The translations under genes were made by a program, and so were the position numbers. A stretch of 13,875 bases of DNA from an uncultured Flavobacteriales bacterium (GTDB lineage Bacteria; Bacteroidota; Bacteroidia; Flavobacteriales_D; Crocinitomicaceae), in the NCBI GenBank assembly GCA_905479845.1, contig CAJQOB010000234.1, positions 1 to 13,875 of the forward strand, given 5' to 3'. The notes beneath the pieces were generated by a model. It saw only the letters and a program-made list of their open reading frames with translations, made no database searches and was not told the origin of the DNA. Below are positions 7,303 to 13,155 of the stretch, one piece after another. Position 1 is the first letter of the stretch, and every line of letters begins with the position of its first letter.

Positions 7303-8177
7303 TTTTCCATTTCTTTCTTAACGTCTACCTTCTTTAACAAGTCGCGACCTTCAACCCCCTTGATGTGAATGTCCCTCTGAGGGAACGGAATTGCCAAATC
7401 ATTTGCTTTCAAACGCTTGTAAACATCAATACGTATGTCTGATTTCACTTGTTCAATCAAAAAGGTGTTCTTCGACCAGAAAAACATCTTGAATTCCAAG
7501 GAAGAGTCACCAAACTTGGCAAATTGTGTATACGGTTTTGGCGATGAAGAAACATGCTTGTGAGCCTGCATTGCCTTCACGAGACACTCGTTTACTTTGT
7601 CGATGTCAGATCCATAAGCAACGCCAACCTCGATTGTAAATCGAACCTGATCACTCTCATGCGACCAATTCACAACCTCCTCGGCTAAAAATTTTGAATT
7701 CGGAACGATGATTTTAACGTCGTCGCGAGTTTTCAGTTCACAGCTTCTTAAGTTTACCTCGAGAACTACCCCAACTACGTCATCCACTTCGATGATATCT
7801 CCAATTTTGATTGAGCCCTCAAACAATAGAAAAATTCCAGAAATGAAATCGCGAAAAATGTGCTGAAGCCCGAACCCTAAACCAACCAATAAGGCGGTAG
7901 AACCCAAAACCAAGGTGCCCAAATCGATTCCTAGAACGGACAAACTGGCTATGATGGCAATGAACCACGCAGCATATTTGGTAAGGAGAAAAATGGTCAT
8001 CTGTCGCTTCTCCTGAATTTTATCCGCAATAAAGTTTGGACGTGTAATCAAACGTCTCAAAGCAATGATAAACAACCAGGTACCAGCAATGATGAGAAGA
8101 GCGAATATGATTTTATCTATATCAATATAGATATCGCCTGCAATGTGAAAGCGCTTATGCAATATATTCAACACCAT
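7299..8177 (-). CDS. small-conductance mechanosensitive channel, MscS family
   Basis: The 292-residue inner-membrane channel should open under membrane tension to release solutes on osmotic downshock. Hydrophobic segments lie at about residues 23-42 (TM1), 61-83 (TM2) and 87-117 (TM3). TM3 is the pore helix, rich in Gly/Ala/Leu (TALLVGLGFGLQHIFRDFISG) and followed by the family hallmark FEGSIKIGDIIEV, the beta domain (KIIVPNSKFLAEEVVNWSH) and an alpha/beta C-terminal domain ending around LAIPFPQRDIHIK. Length is close to that of E. coli MscS (286). ATG 8177 is the only sensible start. Minus-strand TATCTTCG (8189 to 8182) or TAGGTTTT (8200 to 8193) are near-matches to the -7 consensus, implying a very short leader. 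Its stop overlaps the double UvrA stop by 4 bp, so no terminator fits between the convergent genes. Confidence 0.92.
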   Translation of the reverse strand: MVLNILHKRFHIAGDIYIDIDKIIFALLIIAGTWLFIIALRRLITRPNFIADKIQEKRQMTIFLLTKYAAWFIAIIASLSVLGIDLGTLVLGSTALLVGLGFGLQHIFRDFISGIFLLFEGSIKIGDIIEVDDVVGVVLEVNLRSCELKTRDDVKIIVPNSKFLAEEVVNWSHESDQVRFTIEVGVAYGSDIDKVNECLVKAMQAHKHVSSSPKPYTQFAKFGDSSLEFKMFFWSKNTFLIEQVKSDIRIDVYKRLKANDLAIPFPQRDIHIKGVEGRDLLKKVDVKKEMEN

Positions 8178-8195
8178 GTCACGAAGATACTAAAA

Positions 8196-8225
8196 ACCTA
8201 AGTGCATTTTTCATCGAACTTAGGT
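8196..8225. repeat. 8-bp perfect inverted repeat between mscS and the phhA leader
   Basis: ACCTAAGT (8196-8203) and ACTTAGGT (8218-8225) are exact reverse complements separated by 14 nt. They lie between the divergent promoters, overlapping a possible mscS -7 element and about 20 bp upstream of the phhA -33 element. The position fits an operator or an RNA hairpin; neither is proven. Confidence 0.35.
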
Positions 8226-8243
8226 GGGAAGTGAGCAATTGTC

Positions 8244-8273
8244 TTTGAAACATGAACTTATTGTCTATATTTG
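8244..8273 (+). promoter_or_regulatory. Bacteroidota-type promoter of the phhA leader
   Basis: TTTG (8244-8247), an 18-nt spacer, then TATATTTG (8266-8273) match the Bacteroidota promoter pattern TTTG / TAnnTTTG fully. Transcription would begin at about 8277-8280, essentially at the first codons of the leader peptide (ATG 8279 or 8282), so the message would be almost leaderless. Confidence 0.65.
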
Positions 8274-8278
8274 GCTCA

Positions 8279-8335
8279 ATGATGAACACAAACACATATT
8301 ATGCTTACTCGTATTTCCAGCTGGAGACGAACTAG
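8279..8335 (+). CDS. tyrosine-rich leader peptide of the phhA attenuator
   Basis: This short frame starts MMNTNT, continues YYAYSYF, then QLETN and a TAG at 8333-8335 (18 residues). Four of seven consecutive codons are Tyr (TAT, TAT, TAC, TAT at 8297-8314) and one is Phe, a density hard to explain by chance just upstream of a terminator and a gene that makes tyrosine. The frame is also open from ATG 8252, but that lies upstream of the inferred transcription start, so ATG 8279 or 8282 is preferred. In classical attenuators such peptides sense charged tRNA by ribosome stalling and have no function of their own. Recognition is by architecture, not by homology. Confidence 0.65.
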   Translation: MMNTNTYYAYSYFQLETN

Positions 8336-8391
8336 AGGTATAATGTGATGAATTTATATGTGGCCTGGTTCGATAGAATCAGGCTTTTTTT
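8309..8391 (+). promoter_or_regulatory. transcription attenuator of phhAB (alternative hairpins)
   Basis: Three mutually exclusive pairings can be drawn. (1:2) UCGU 8309-8312 with ACGA 8327-8330, plus weak inner pairs. (2:3, antiterminator) CGAACTAG 8328-8335 with CTGGTTCG 8365-8372, eight consecutive pairs including one G-U. (3:4, terminator) 8363-8371 with 8376-8384 followed by seven T. Region 2 contains the leader stop codon. A ribosome reaching the stop would cover region 2 and let the terminator form. A ribosome stalled on the Tyr codons ending at 8314 would leave region 2 free to trap the terminator's 5' arm. Pairings were checked by hand; no folding energies were computed. Confidence 0.6.
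8363..8391 (+). terminator. Rho-independent terminator inside the phhA leader
   Basis: GCCTGGTTC (8363-8371), a GATA loop, then GAATCAGGC (8376-8384) form a 9-bp stem with one G-U pair, followed directly by T7 (8385-8391). It ends only 10 nt before the phhA ATG, so it cannot serve an upstream gene without also affecting phhA. That position points to attenuation. Confidence 0.8.
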
Positions 8392-8401
8392 ATGCGGTAA
8401 A

Positions 8402-9109
8402 ATGAAACAACAATTTGAACAATACACGCAAGAAGATTTTGACGTGTGGAAGACCCTTTTTGATCGACAAGTAGTGAATCTTCAAGACAAGGCGTGCTCG
8501 GAGTATTTGAATGCTTTAGAAGAGATGGGGGAAGTACTTTATTCGGATCGAATAGCTGAGTTCTCTCAATTGAACGAGTGGTTCAATTCGCGCACAGGTT
8601 GGAAGATGTATTGTGTTCCAGGACTTATTCCCGTAGATGAGTTTTTCGAATTACTGTCAACGAAGCAGTTTTGTTCTTCAACATGGTTGAGATCCATGAG
8701 CCAATTAGATTACTTGGAAGAACCTGACATGTTCCACGATGTGTTCGGACATATTCCCCTGCTTTCCAATGAGGTTTTCTCTGACTTCATCCATGAGTTC
8801 GGTAAACTAGGAGTTCAAAACAAAGACAACGAAATGAGGGTAATTCAACTGCAACGATTGTACTGGTTTACCATTGAGTTCGGTCTAATCAATCAAAATG
8901 GACCGAAGGTATTTGGGGCTGGAATCGCTTCTTCTTTTGGTGAGTCAATAGCATGTTTGGAGCCCAGTACAGAAAGAGTTCCCTTTGATTTGGATGAAAT
9001 ATTGGAGACATACTTTGAAACGGACAAGATCCAAACGACGTACTTTGTAATTGAAAGCATGGAGCAGTTGTACAATGCAATAATTGAACTGAAAGAACGA
9101 TGGAAATAG
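8402..9109 (+). CDS. phhA: phenylalanine 4-monooxygenase (phenylalanine hydroxylase)
   Basis: The 235-residue enzyme should hydroxylate L-phenylalanine to L-tyrosine using O2 and tetrahydropterin at a non-haem Fe(II). The 2-His-1-Glu iron site is visible: H112 and H117 in FHDVFGHIPLL, and E159 in YWFTIEFGL. Further family features are GWKMYCVPGLIP, the Phe/Trp-rich core (STWLRSMSQLDYLEEPDMFHD) and GAGIASSFGES. It consists of the catalytic domain only, as in bacterial members, without the eukaryotic regulatory ACT domain. ATG 8402 is chosen because the upstream in-frame start at 8345 would put the terminator hairpin inside the coding region and adds residues unlike the family. It overlaps phhB by 10 bp, so the two are translationally coupled. 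Expression is probably controlled by the tyrosine attenuator just upstream. Confidence 0.95.
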   Translation: MKQQFEQYTQEDFDVWKTLFDRQVVNLQDKACSEYLNALEEMGEVLYSDRIAEFSQLNEWFNSRTGWKMYCVPGLIPVDEFFELLSTKQFCSSTWLRSMSQLDYLEEPDMFHDVFGHIPLLSNEVFSDFIHEFGKLGVQNKDNEMRVIQLQRLYWFTIEFGLINQNGPKVFGAGIASSFGESIACLEPSTERVPFDLDEILETYFETDKIQTTYFVIESMEQLYNAIIELKERWK

Positions 9110-9345
9110 AAAACTGGAAGAATTCTGAAAACGCCTTGGTGCGCGAGTTTATTTTTGAGAATCAAACGAAGCTGGCGGAATTTGTACTGCTCGTTGCCAG
9201 GTATTCGGATGGGGTGAATCACCACGCGGACATGCAAATCAGCGAATCTAGAAAGTTACGATTGAGTATTACCACCCATGATGAGAACGGACTCACGCAG
9301 TTGGATTTCGATTGGGCGAACGGACTAAATGAGCGCATTAAATAG
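9100..9345 (+). CDS. phhB: 4a-hydroxytetrahydrobiopterin dehydratase (pterin-4a-carbinolamine dehydratase)
   Basis: This 81-residue protein of the PCD/DCoH fold dehydrates the 4a-carbinolamine released by PhhA to quinonoid dihydropterin, keeping the cofactor cycle running. Visible family features are a FIFENQTKLAEFVLLVARYSDGV helix region, catalytic His residues in NHHADMQIS (H41, H42), and the C-terminal TTHDENGLTQLDFDWANGLN containing H60. The usual HHP motif reads HHA here. It is slightly shorter than the typical 95-115 residues, with a short N-terminus. ATG 9100 overlaps the last codons of phhA, which confirms the operon and supports the function. A strong bidirectional terminator follows at once. 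Confidence 0.9.
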   Translation: MEIENWKNSENALVREFIFENQTKLAEFVLLVARYSDGVNHHADMQISESRKLRLSITTHDENGLTQLDFDWANGLNERIK

Positions 9346-9346
9346 A

Positions 9347-9380
9347 AAAAGGGTGAATAACTTCGGTTGTTCACCCTTTT
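9347..9380. terminator. bidirectional intrinsic terminator with a UUCG tetraloop
   Basis: GGGTGAATAAC (9351-9361), loop TTCG (9362-9365) and GTTGTTCACCC (9366-9376) form an 11-bp stem with one G-U pair closed by c(UUCG)g. It is flanked by an A-run (9346-9350) and TTTT (9377-9380), so it can end phhAB on the plus strand and the bacilliredoxin on the minus strand. Confidence 0.9.
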
Positions 9381-9399
9381 CAATAATCAAGTACTTGTT

Positions 9400-9816
9400 C
9401 TAGTTACAAAACTCTTTGTAAGACTCAGCCAAGTTATCAGCAATCATTTGTGCCGTTCCTCCTTCAATGTGGTGTCTTTCTAAGAAATGAACCAACTTTC
9501 CATTCTGGAACAAAGCCACAGATGGTGAAGATGGAGGGTAAGGAAGGAAATATTTACGCGCTTGGTTGGTAGCATCACCGTCAACTCCAGCGAAAACCGT
9601 TGCAAGAGCAGTTGGTTTTACATCATTGTTTAATGACAATTTCACCCCTGGGCGTAAATTTCCAGCTGCACAACCACAAACTGAGTTTACTACGATCAAT
9701 AATGACCCTTCCGTATTTTTTATGATTTCATCAACTTCAGATGGAGATGTCAACTGCGTAAATCCTACGCTAGTCAAGTCTTCCTTCATTGGCTGAACTA
9801 ATTCTGGTGGATACAT
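9400..9816 (-). CDS. bacilliredoxin, BrxA/BrxB (YphP/YqiW) family
   Basis: The 138-residue thioredoxin-fold protein has the family's atypical CGC active site (C47-G-C49 in NSVCGCAAGNLRPG), the conserved N-terminus MYPPELVQPMKEDLTSVGF, and the downstream pattern ATVFAGVDGDATNQARKYF...PPSSPSVALFQNGKLVHFLERH(H)IEG. In Bacillus these proteins remove bacillithiol from oxidised proteins. Whether this organism makes bacillithiol cannot be told from the window. Some Bacteroidota do carry the family. ATG 9816 is the family start; the frame is open to 9843 but only with a TTG. A full promoter is seen just upstream (9841-9868). Its 3' end meets the bidirectional terminator shared with phhB. Confidence 0.93.
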   Translation of the reverse strand: MYPPELVQPMKEDLTSVGFTQLTSPSEVDEIIKNTEGSLLIVVNSVCGCAAGNLRPGVKLSLNNDVKPTALATVFAGVDGDATNQARKYFLPYPPSSPSVALFQNGKLVHFLERHHIEGGTAQMIADNLAESYKEFCN

Positions 9817-9840
9817 AATATCTATGTTTAATAATTTGAA

Positions 9841-9868
9841 CAAAGATACGATTCTTTAGCCTATGCAA
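9841..9868 (-). promoter_or_regulatory. promoter of the bacilliredoxin gene
   Basis: On the minus strand TTG (9868 to 9866), a 17-nt spacer and TATCTTTG (9848 to 9841) match the flavobacterial pattern TTG-N17-23-TAnnTTTG. The implied leader is about 20 nt. Confidence 0.6.
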
Positions 9869-9982
9869 TAACATCCGAATGAAATATCTTCCTAGGTAAC
9901 TTAAATTTTAACAAGCTTTTATCTTCTTTAGTTTTCAACGATAATTTTTTGGGTTTTTCTTGGCCGACAGCCACAGAATAAA

Positions 9983-11029
9983 CTAGTCTGAGGTGTAATA
10001 ACGCTCAATTCGCACTTCTGGATCAAGCGCTTTTCCATCAAGAATAAAATCTGCGAATTCTTCTGATAGTTGAGGACAGAGCAAGTATCCCTTCGACCCT
10101 AACCCGTTAAAAACATGATAGTGCTGAAGGTCGGGGTGAGTACCAATAAATGGTCGACGATCCTTAGACCCAGGGCGTATTCCGGCTTGGTGCTCCAAGA
10201 CTTCAAGCTCTTCTTCTACGATGTAGGAGACGTTTTTCAAGATTTCGTCCCGTCCTTCTTCTGTAGTTTCCAAAGAAGTATTGTTCCAGTCGATGGTCGA
10301 ACCAATTTTGAATTTCTTCTCTCCCAAAGGAAGGTTGAAACACTTTCGATTCAGGGATTCATCTTCAGGTAAGGTTTCGGAGCGCACGGTCAAAACTTCA
10401 CCCTTTGTCGGATTGAGAGGCAAAAATGAGAACCAAGGATTATTCATTCCCAAGTAGCCTTCACAAAAAATGATGTCGTCATATTGAACACTCTTGTAGC
10501 TTGTTTCTTTGAGTTGTGTGTAATCAAAGTCCTCTTGGATGATGTGTCCTTTTTCTTCAATGATTTTCTTTGTTGCAGCCAAAAATACGGGTGGATTTAC
10601 CGTAAATGCGTTCTTGATTCTCCCAGATCCAAATTGATTAATGCAGCGATCGTAATTGTCATCCGACTCTTCAAGAGGAGTCATGTATTCCATGAAATCT
10701 TCTCGATCTTGCTTTTTTAACCATAATTCGCGCTCATGTTCTGTAGAAAACATTCTTCGAATTGGGAGGTTTTGGAAAAACGAAGAGTTCGTTTCTGCTT
10801 CAATGGAAGAATAGAATTTTACCGAAGAAGGTACAAAATCATCAACACGCCAGCCCTTTGTCATTCGACGAAAAACAAGAGGGTTCATGATTCCCGCTGC
10901 AATAATTGAACTAGCATTTTTACCGTTATCGATAAGTACAAGATCTGCACCTTTGCGAAGCAGTTGAATGGAAACACTGACGCCAGACAGACCCGCTCCA
11001 ACAACCAATATTTTTCGTGGATTTGACAT
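9983..11029 (-). CDS. FAD-dependent oxidoreductase, DAO (amino-acid/amine oxidase) family
   Basis: The 348-residue protein has an N-terminal Rossmann dinucleotide fold: ILVVGAGLSGVSVSIQLL with G11-x-G13-xx-G16, ending in the ribose-binding acidic residue D34 (LVLID). A middle substrate domain follows, then a C-terminal FAD segment HQAGIRPGSKDRRPFIGTHP and HVFNGLGSKGYLLCPQLSEEFADFIL. This is the DAO superfamily (glycine oxidase, D-amino-acid oxidase, the MnmC oxidoreductase domain). The substrate cannot be assigned: no methyltransferase domain is attached, so it is not a full MnmC. No signal peptide, so probably cytoplasmic. ATG 11029 is preferred to the upstream in-frame TTG 11035. It lies 34 bp downstream of the lipoprotein gene on the same strand and probably shares its transcript. 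The 139-bp stretch downstream holds no clear terminator. Confidence 0.88.
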   Translation of the reverse strand: MSNPRKILVVGAGLSGVSVSIQLLRKGADLVLIDNGKNASSIIAAGIMNPLVFRRMTKGWRVDDFVPSSVKFYSSIEAETNSSFFQNLPIRRMFSTEHERELWLKKQDREDFMEYMTPLEESDDNYDRCINQFGSGRIKNAFTVNPPVFLAATKKIIEEKGHIIQEDFDYTQLKETSYKSVQYDDIIFCEGYLGMNNPWFSFLPLNPTKGEVLTVRSETLPEDESLNRKCFNLPLGEKKFKIGSTIDWNNTSLETTEEGRDEILKNVSYIVEEELEVLEHQAGIRPGSKDRRPFIGTHPDLQHYHVFNGLGSKGYLLCPQLSEEFADFILDGKALDPEVRIERYYTSD

Positions 11030-11063
11030 GATCAAGGATGCAAAAAGTTGCGTTGAAGCAATC

Positions 11064-11288
11064 TTACTTCTTCTTTTTCTTTTTGGGAGTGACGATACTT
11101 TCAGTCCTTACTTCACCGTTCATTTTGATACCAGCTTCCTCTCCCGTCTTACTTTTTTTAACTGTAAGACTATCACTTTCAGCGGTTGTTTCGGATGATG
11201 TTTCCGTAGAGGCTGTTGATTGAGATGATGCGCAAGCCTGCAAAAAAACAAGAGCTGTTAGAATGAAGAAGTGTTTTATTTTGATCAT
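11064..11288 (-). CDS. small lipoprotein with Ser/Thr-rich body and poly-Lys tail
   Basis: The 74-residue protein has a lipoprotein signal peptide: MIKIKH, a hydrophobic core FFILTALVFLQ, and Cys19 in the lipobox LQAC. The mature part is low-complexity (ASSQSTASTETSSETTAESDS), then KKSKTGEEAGIKMNGEVRTESIVTP and six consecutive Lys at the end. Expected to be anchored to the periplasmic or outer face of a membrane. I do not recognise a family. ATG 11288 is chosen because it puts the signal peptide at the N-terminus; the frame is open 11 codons further to 11321. A -7 element at 11309-11316 supports the shorter start. The strongly basic tail could contact peptidoglycan, lipopolysaccharide or nucleic acid, but that is only an inference. 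Confidence 0.7.
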   Translation of the reverse strand: MIKIKHFFILTALVFLQACASSQSTASTETSSETTAESDSLTVKKSKTGEEAGIKMNGEVRTESIVTPKKKKKK

Positions 11289-11308
11289 TGCGTTCTTTTT
11301 TGTCAGGT

Positions 11309-11316
11309 CAAAAATA
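11309..11316 (-). promoter_or_regulatory. candidate -7 element of the lipoprotein gene
   Basis: On the minus strand this is TATTTTTG, a full match to TAnnTTTG, 20 bp upstream of the ATG at 11288. No clear -33 element is visible. The implied leader is about 15 nt. Confidence 0.45.
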
Positions 11317-11424
11317 GGCATTATTTGCGCGTAGGTGATTTATGTAAGACGTGTTGAACACGAACATTTCCTTCATGCAATGTTGATGGTTTTCTTAACT
11401 TTAGTGCTTAAATACTACTTATAT

Positions 11425-13044
11425 ATGCGGATCGTATTCTCTATTTTATTATTTCTAGTACCTATTTCTGGATCTACCCAAACTGTTGGAACGCTCTTAT
11501 ATGAGGACGAAACAAGTGAGGGGCTCACCCTGTTTCATCCTTTGAGCTATGACACAACATATTTGATAAATAATTGTGGTGAAAAAGTTAATCAATGGTC
11601 AAGTGACTTACCGAATGGTGCATTCGCTAGGCTTAAGTCAAATGGAAACTTAGTAAAGGCAGTTAGGTTTGCTGGAGATGATGCGTTTACTGGCGGAGGA
11701 ATTACAGGACGAATTATTGAACAAGATTGGTCAGGAGCACTGGTTTGGGAGTATTCTCTCGCCGATTCTAATTACCACCTCCACCATGATGTACACATCT
11801 TACCGAATGATAACCTTCTTGTAATAGCATGGGAAAAGAAAACCATTGCAGAATGCATTGCGGTGGGCAGAGACACAACAAATATTCCTGCGGAAGGTCT
11901 ATGGCCTTGCGTGATATTTGAAGTTGAACCAATTGGTAGTTTTTCTTCAATTGTGTGGGAATGGCACGCTTGGGATCATCTCGTACAAGACTTTGACTCA
12001 ACGAAGGCGAACTTTGGTGATTTACTTGTCAATAAAGCACGGATCGATATAAATAGGGGGAATGAGAATAGCAATCCAGATTGGATACATTTAAACGGAA
12101 TTGACTACAACGAAGATTTGGATATGATTTTGTTGAGTTCACCAATGCTTGATGAGGTATTCATTATCGATCACAGTACATCCACATCAGAAGCTGCTTC
12201 TAACTCTGGTGGTTTATATGGACAAGGCGGGGATTTACTGTGGCGCTGGGGAAACCCTATGAACTATAACGGAGGAACTGCTGCCGATCAACAACTGTAT
12301 TTTCAGCATGATCCTCAGTGGATAAACCGTGGTGCTAAATACAAGAACATGATTAGCATATTTAGTAACCAGGAAGTAGTAAACACTACAAACGTGTCAA
12401 AAGTGAAAATCATTGAATTTCCTTTTGATTCTGTCAACAATGTTTTTCCAGTTCTTAATAATGCATATCTGCCTGCAACGACGTTTTTGGACTATCAATT
12501 ACCCGACAGTTTATTTTCTGCACATATCAGTGGAGCGGAGGTTCAGGAAAACGATAATATTCTGATTGCTGCAGGAAATCAGTCTACATTTATTGAAGTT
12601 GATACGAACCTTCAGGTTGTTTGGAGTTATCTAGCTCCAATTAAAACAAATGGACAAATTGCCTCACAAGGAGACACAGGCTTATCCTTAAAGCGAATGT
12701 TTCAGCCTGCGAAATATCCAAGTGATTTTTCTGGCTTCGTTGGACAGGATCTTTCAGCATCTGCTCCAATAGAGCAAAACTCGCTTCCGTGTATTAGCAC
12801 ATCTTCTATAAAAGAAGTTGCTCTGGAAGAGATAATTGTATTTCCAAATCCTGCAACGGACGTAGTTATGGTCAAATCTGAGTCCGCTGAAAATTTAGCG
12901 GCGCATATTTACTCATCAAATGGAGTTGTGGTTAGAGAGTTTACTGTTAATGAGGGAGATAATAATGTTTCGTTAGAAGGCTTAACAAGTGGGATGTTTT
13001 ATGTCAACATTGGGTCAAATTGGATAAAATTGATCGTTAAATGA
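11425..13044 (+). CDS. secreted arylsulfotransferase-like (ASST family) protein with T9SS sorting domain
   Basis: The 539-residue protein has a signal peptide (MRIVFSILLFLVPISGS), a long beta-propeller-type ASST body and a C-terminal T9SS type A sorting domain (about 461-539, with IIVFPNPATDVVMV and a final NWIKLIVK). ASST-like landmarks are the opening LFHPLSYDTTYLINNCGEKV, LVWEYSLADSNYHLHHDVHILPNDN (His cluster about 118-124), SNPDWIHLNGIDYNED (His 222), LLWRWGNP and YFQHDPQWI (His 295). Known arylsulfotransferases move sulfate between phenols through a catalytic His; which of these His residues would serve is not settled here, so activity is unproven. It should be exported by Sec and then across the outer membrane by T9SS. 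ATG 11425 gives a proper signal peptide; the frame extends upstream to 11335 but adds an unlikely N-terminus. A weak -7-like TAACTTTA lies at 11396-11403. Confidence 0.85.
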   Translation: MRIVFSILLFLVPISGSTQTVGTLLYEDETSEGLTLFHPLSYDTTYLINNCGEKVNQWSSDLPNGAFARLKSNGNLVKAVRFAGDDAFTGGGITGRIIEQDWSGALVWEYSLADSNYHLHHDVHILPNDNLLVIAWEKKTIAECIAVGRDTTNIPAEGLWPCVIFEVEPIGSFSSIVWEWHAWDHLVQDFDSTKANFGDLLVNKARIDINRGNENSNPDWIHLNGIDYNEDLDMILLSSPMLDEVFIIDHSTSTSEAASNSGGLYGQGGDLLWRWGNPMNYNGGTAADQQLYFQHDPQWINRGAKYKNMISIFSNQEVVNTTNVSKVKIIEFPFDSVNNVFPVLNNAYLPATTFLDYQLPDSLFSAHISGAEVQENDNILIAAGNQSTFIEVDTNLQVVWSYLAPIKTNGQIASQGDTGLSLKRMFQPAKYPSDFSGFVGQDLSASAPIEQNSLPCISTSSIKEVALEEIIVFPNPATDVVMVKSESAENLAAHIYSSNGVVVREFTVNEGDNNVSLEGLTSGMFYVNIGSNWIKLIVK

Positions 13045-13054
13045 GTCATTTTTG

Positions 13055-13085
13055 TTGATTGTGAACGAGAATATCCCTACGTTTG
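13055..13085 (+). promoter_or_regulatory. promoter of the choice-of-anchor J gene
   Basis: TTG (13055-13057), a 20-nt spacer and TACGTTTG (13078-13085) match the flavobacterial promoter pattern. Transcription from about 13090 gives a leader of about 65 nt that includes the hairpin at 13107-13135. Confidence 0.6.
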
Positions 13086-13106
13086 TTAAAATTTAAACTG
13101 TTAGAG

Positions 13107-13135
13107 TGCAGCTTTAAAGTTCATTTGTAGCTGCA
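13107..13135 (+). other. 5' UTR hairpin
   Basis: TGCAGCT (13107-13113) and AGCTGCA (13129-13135) are exact reverse complements, 7 bp, with a 15-nt AT-rich loop. It ends 20 nt before the ATG at 13156 and lies downstream of the inferred transcription start. It could stabilise the message or tune translation. No T-run follows, so it is not a terminator. Confidence 0.4.
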
Positions 13136-13155
13136 GCTCTTGGAAAAATGAACAT

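Noticed and set aside
8252..8281. Longer leader peptide from ATG 8252
   Set aside because: The frame is open, but this ATG precedes the inferred transcription start just after TATATTTG (8266-8273).
8361..8391. T-arm of a tRNA (GGTTCGA-like string)
   Set aside because: No acceptor, D or anticodon arms can be drawn around it. The bases are fully explained by the terminator stem.
8345..8401. Start of phenylalanine hydroxylase at 8345
   Set aside because: This would translate through the terminator hairpin and T-run. The family N-terminus begins at MKQQFEQYT (8402).
9844..9982. Intrinsic terminator downstream of the FAD oxidoreductase
   Set aside because: Only a 4-bp TGGC/GCCA stem near 9960-9975 could be drawn, with no proper T-run on the minus strand.
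11335..11424. Extension of the arylsulfotransferase-like protein upstream of 11425
   Set aside because: It would bury the signal peptide behind 30 extra residues. ATG 11425 gives a standard Sec signal.
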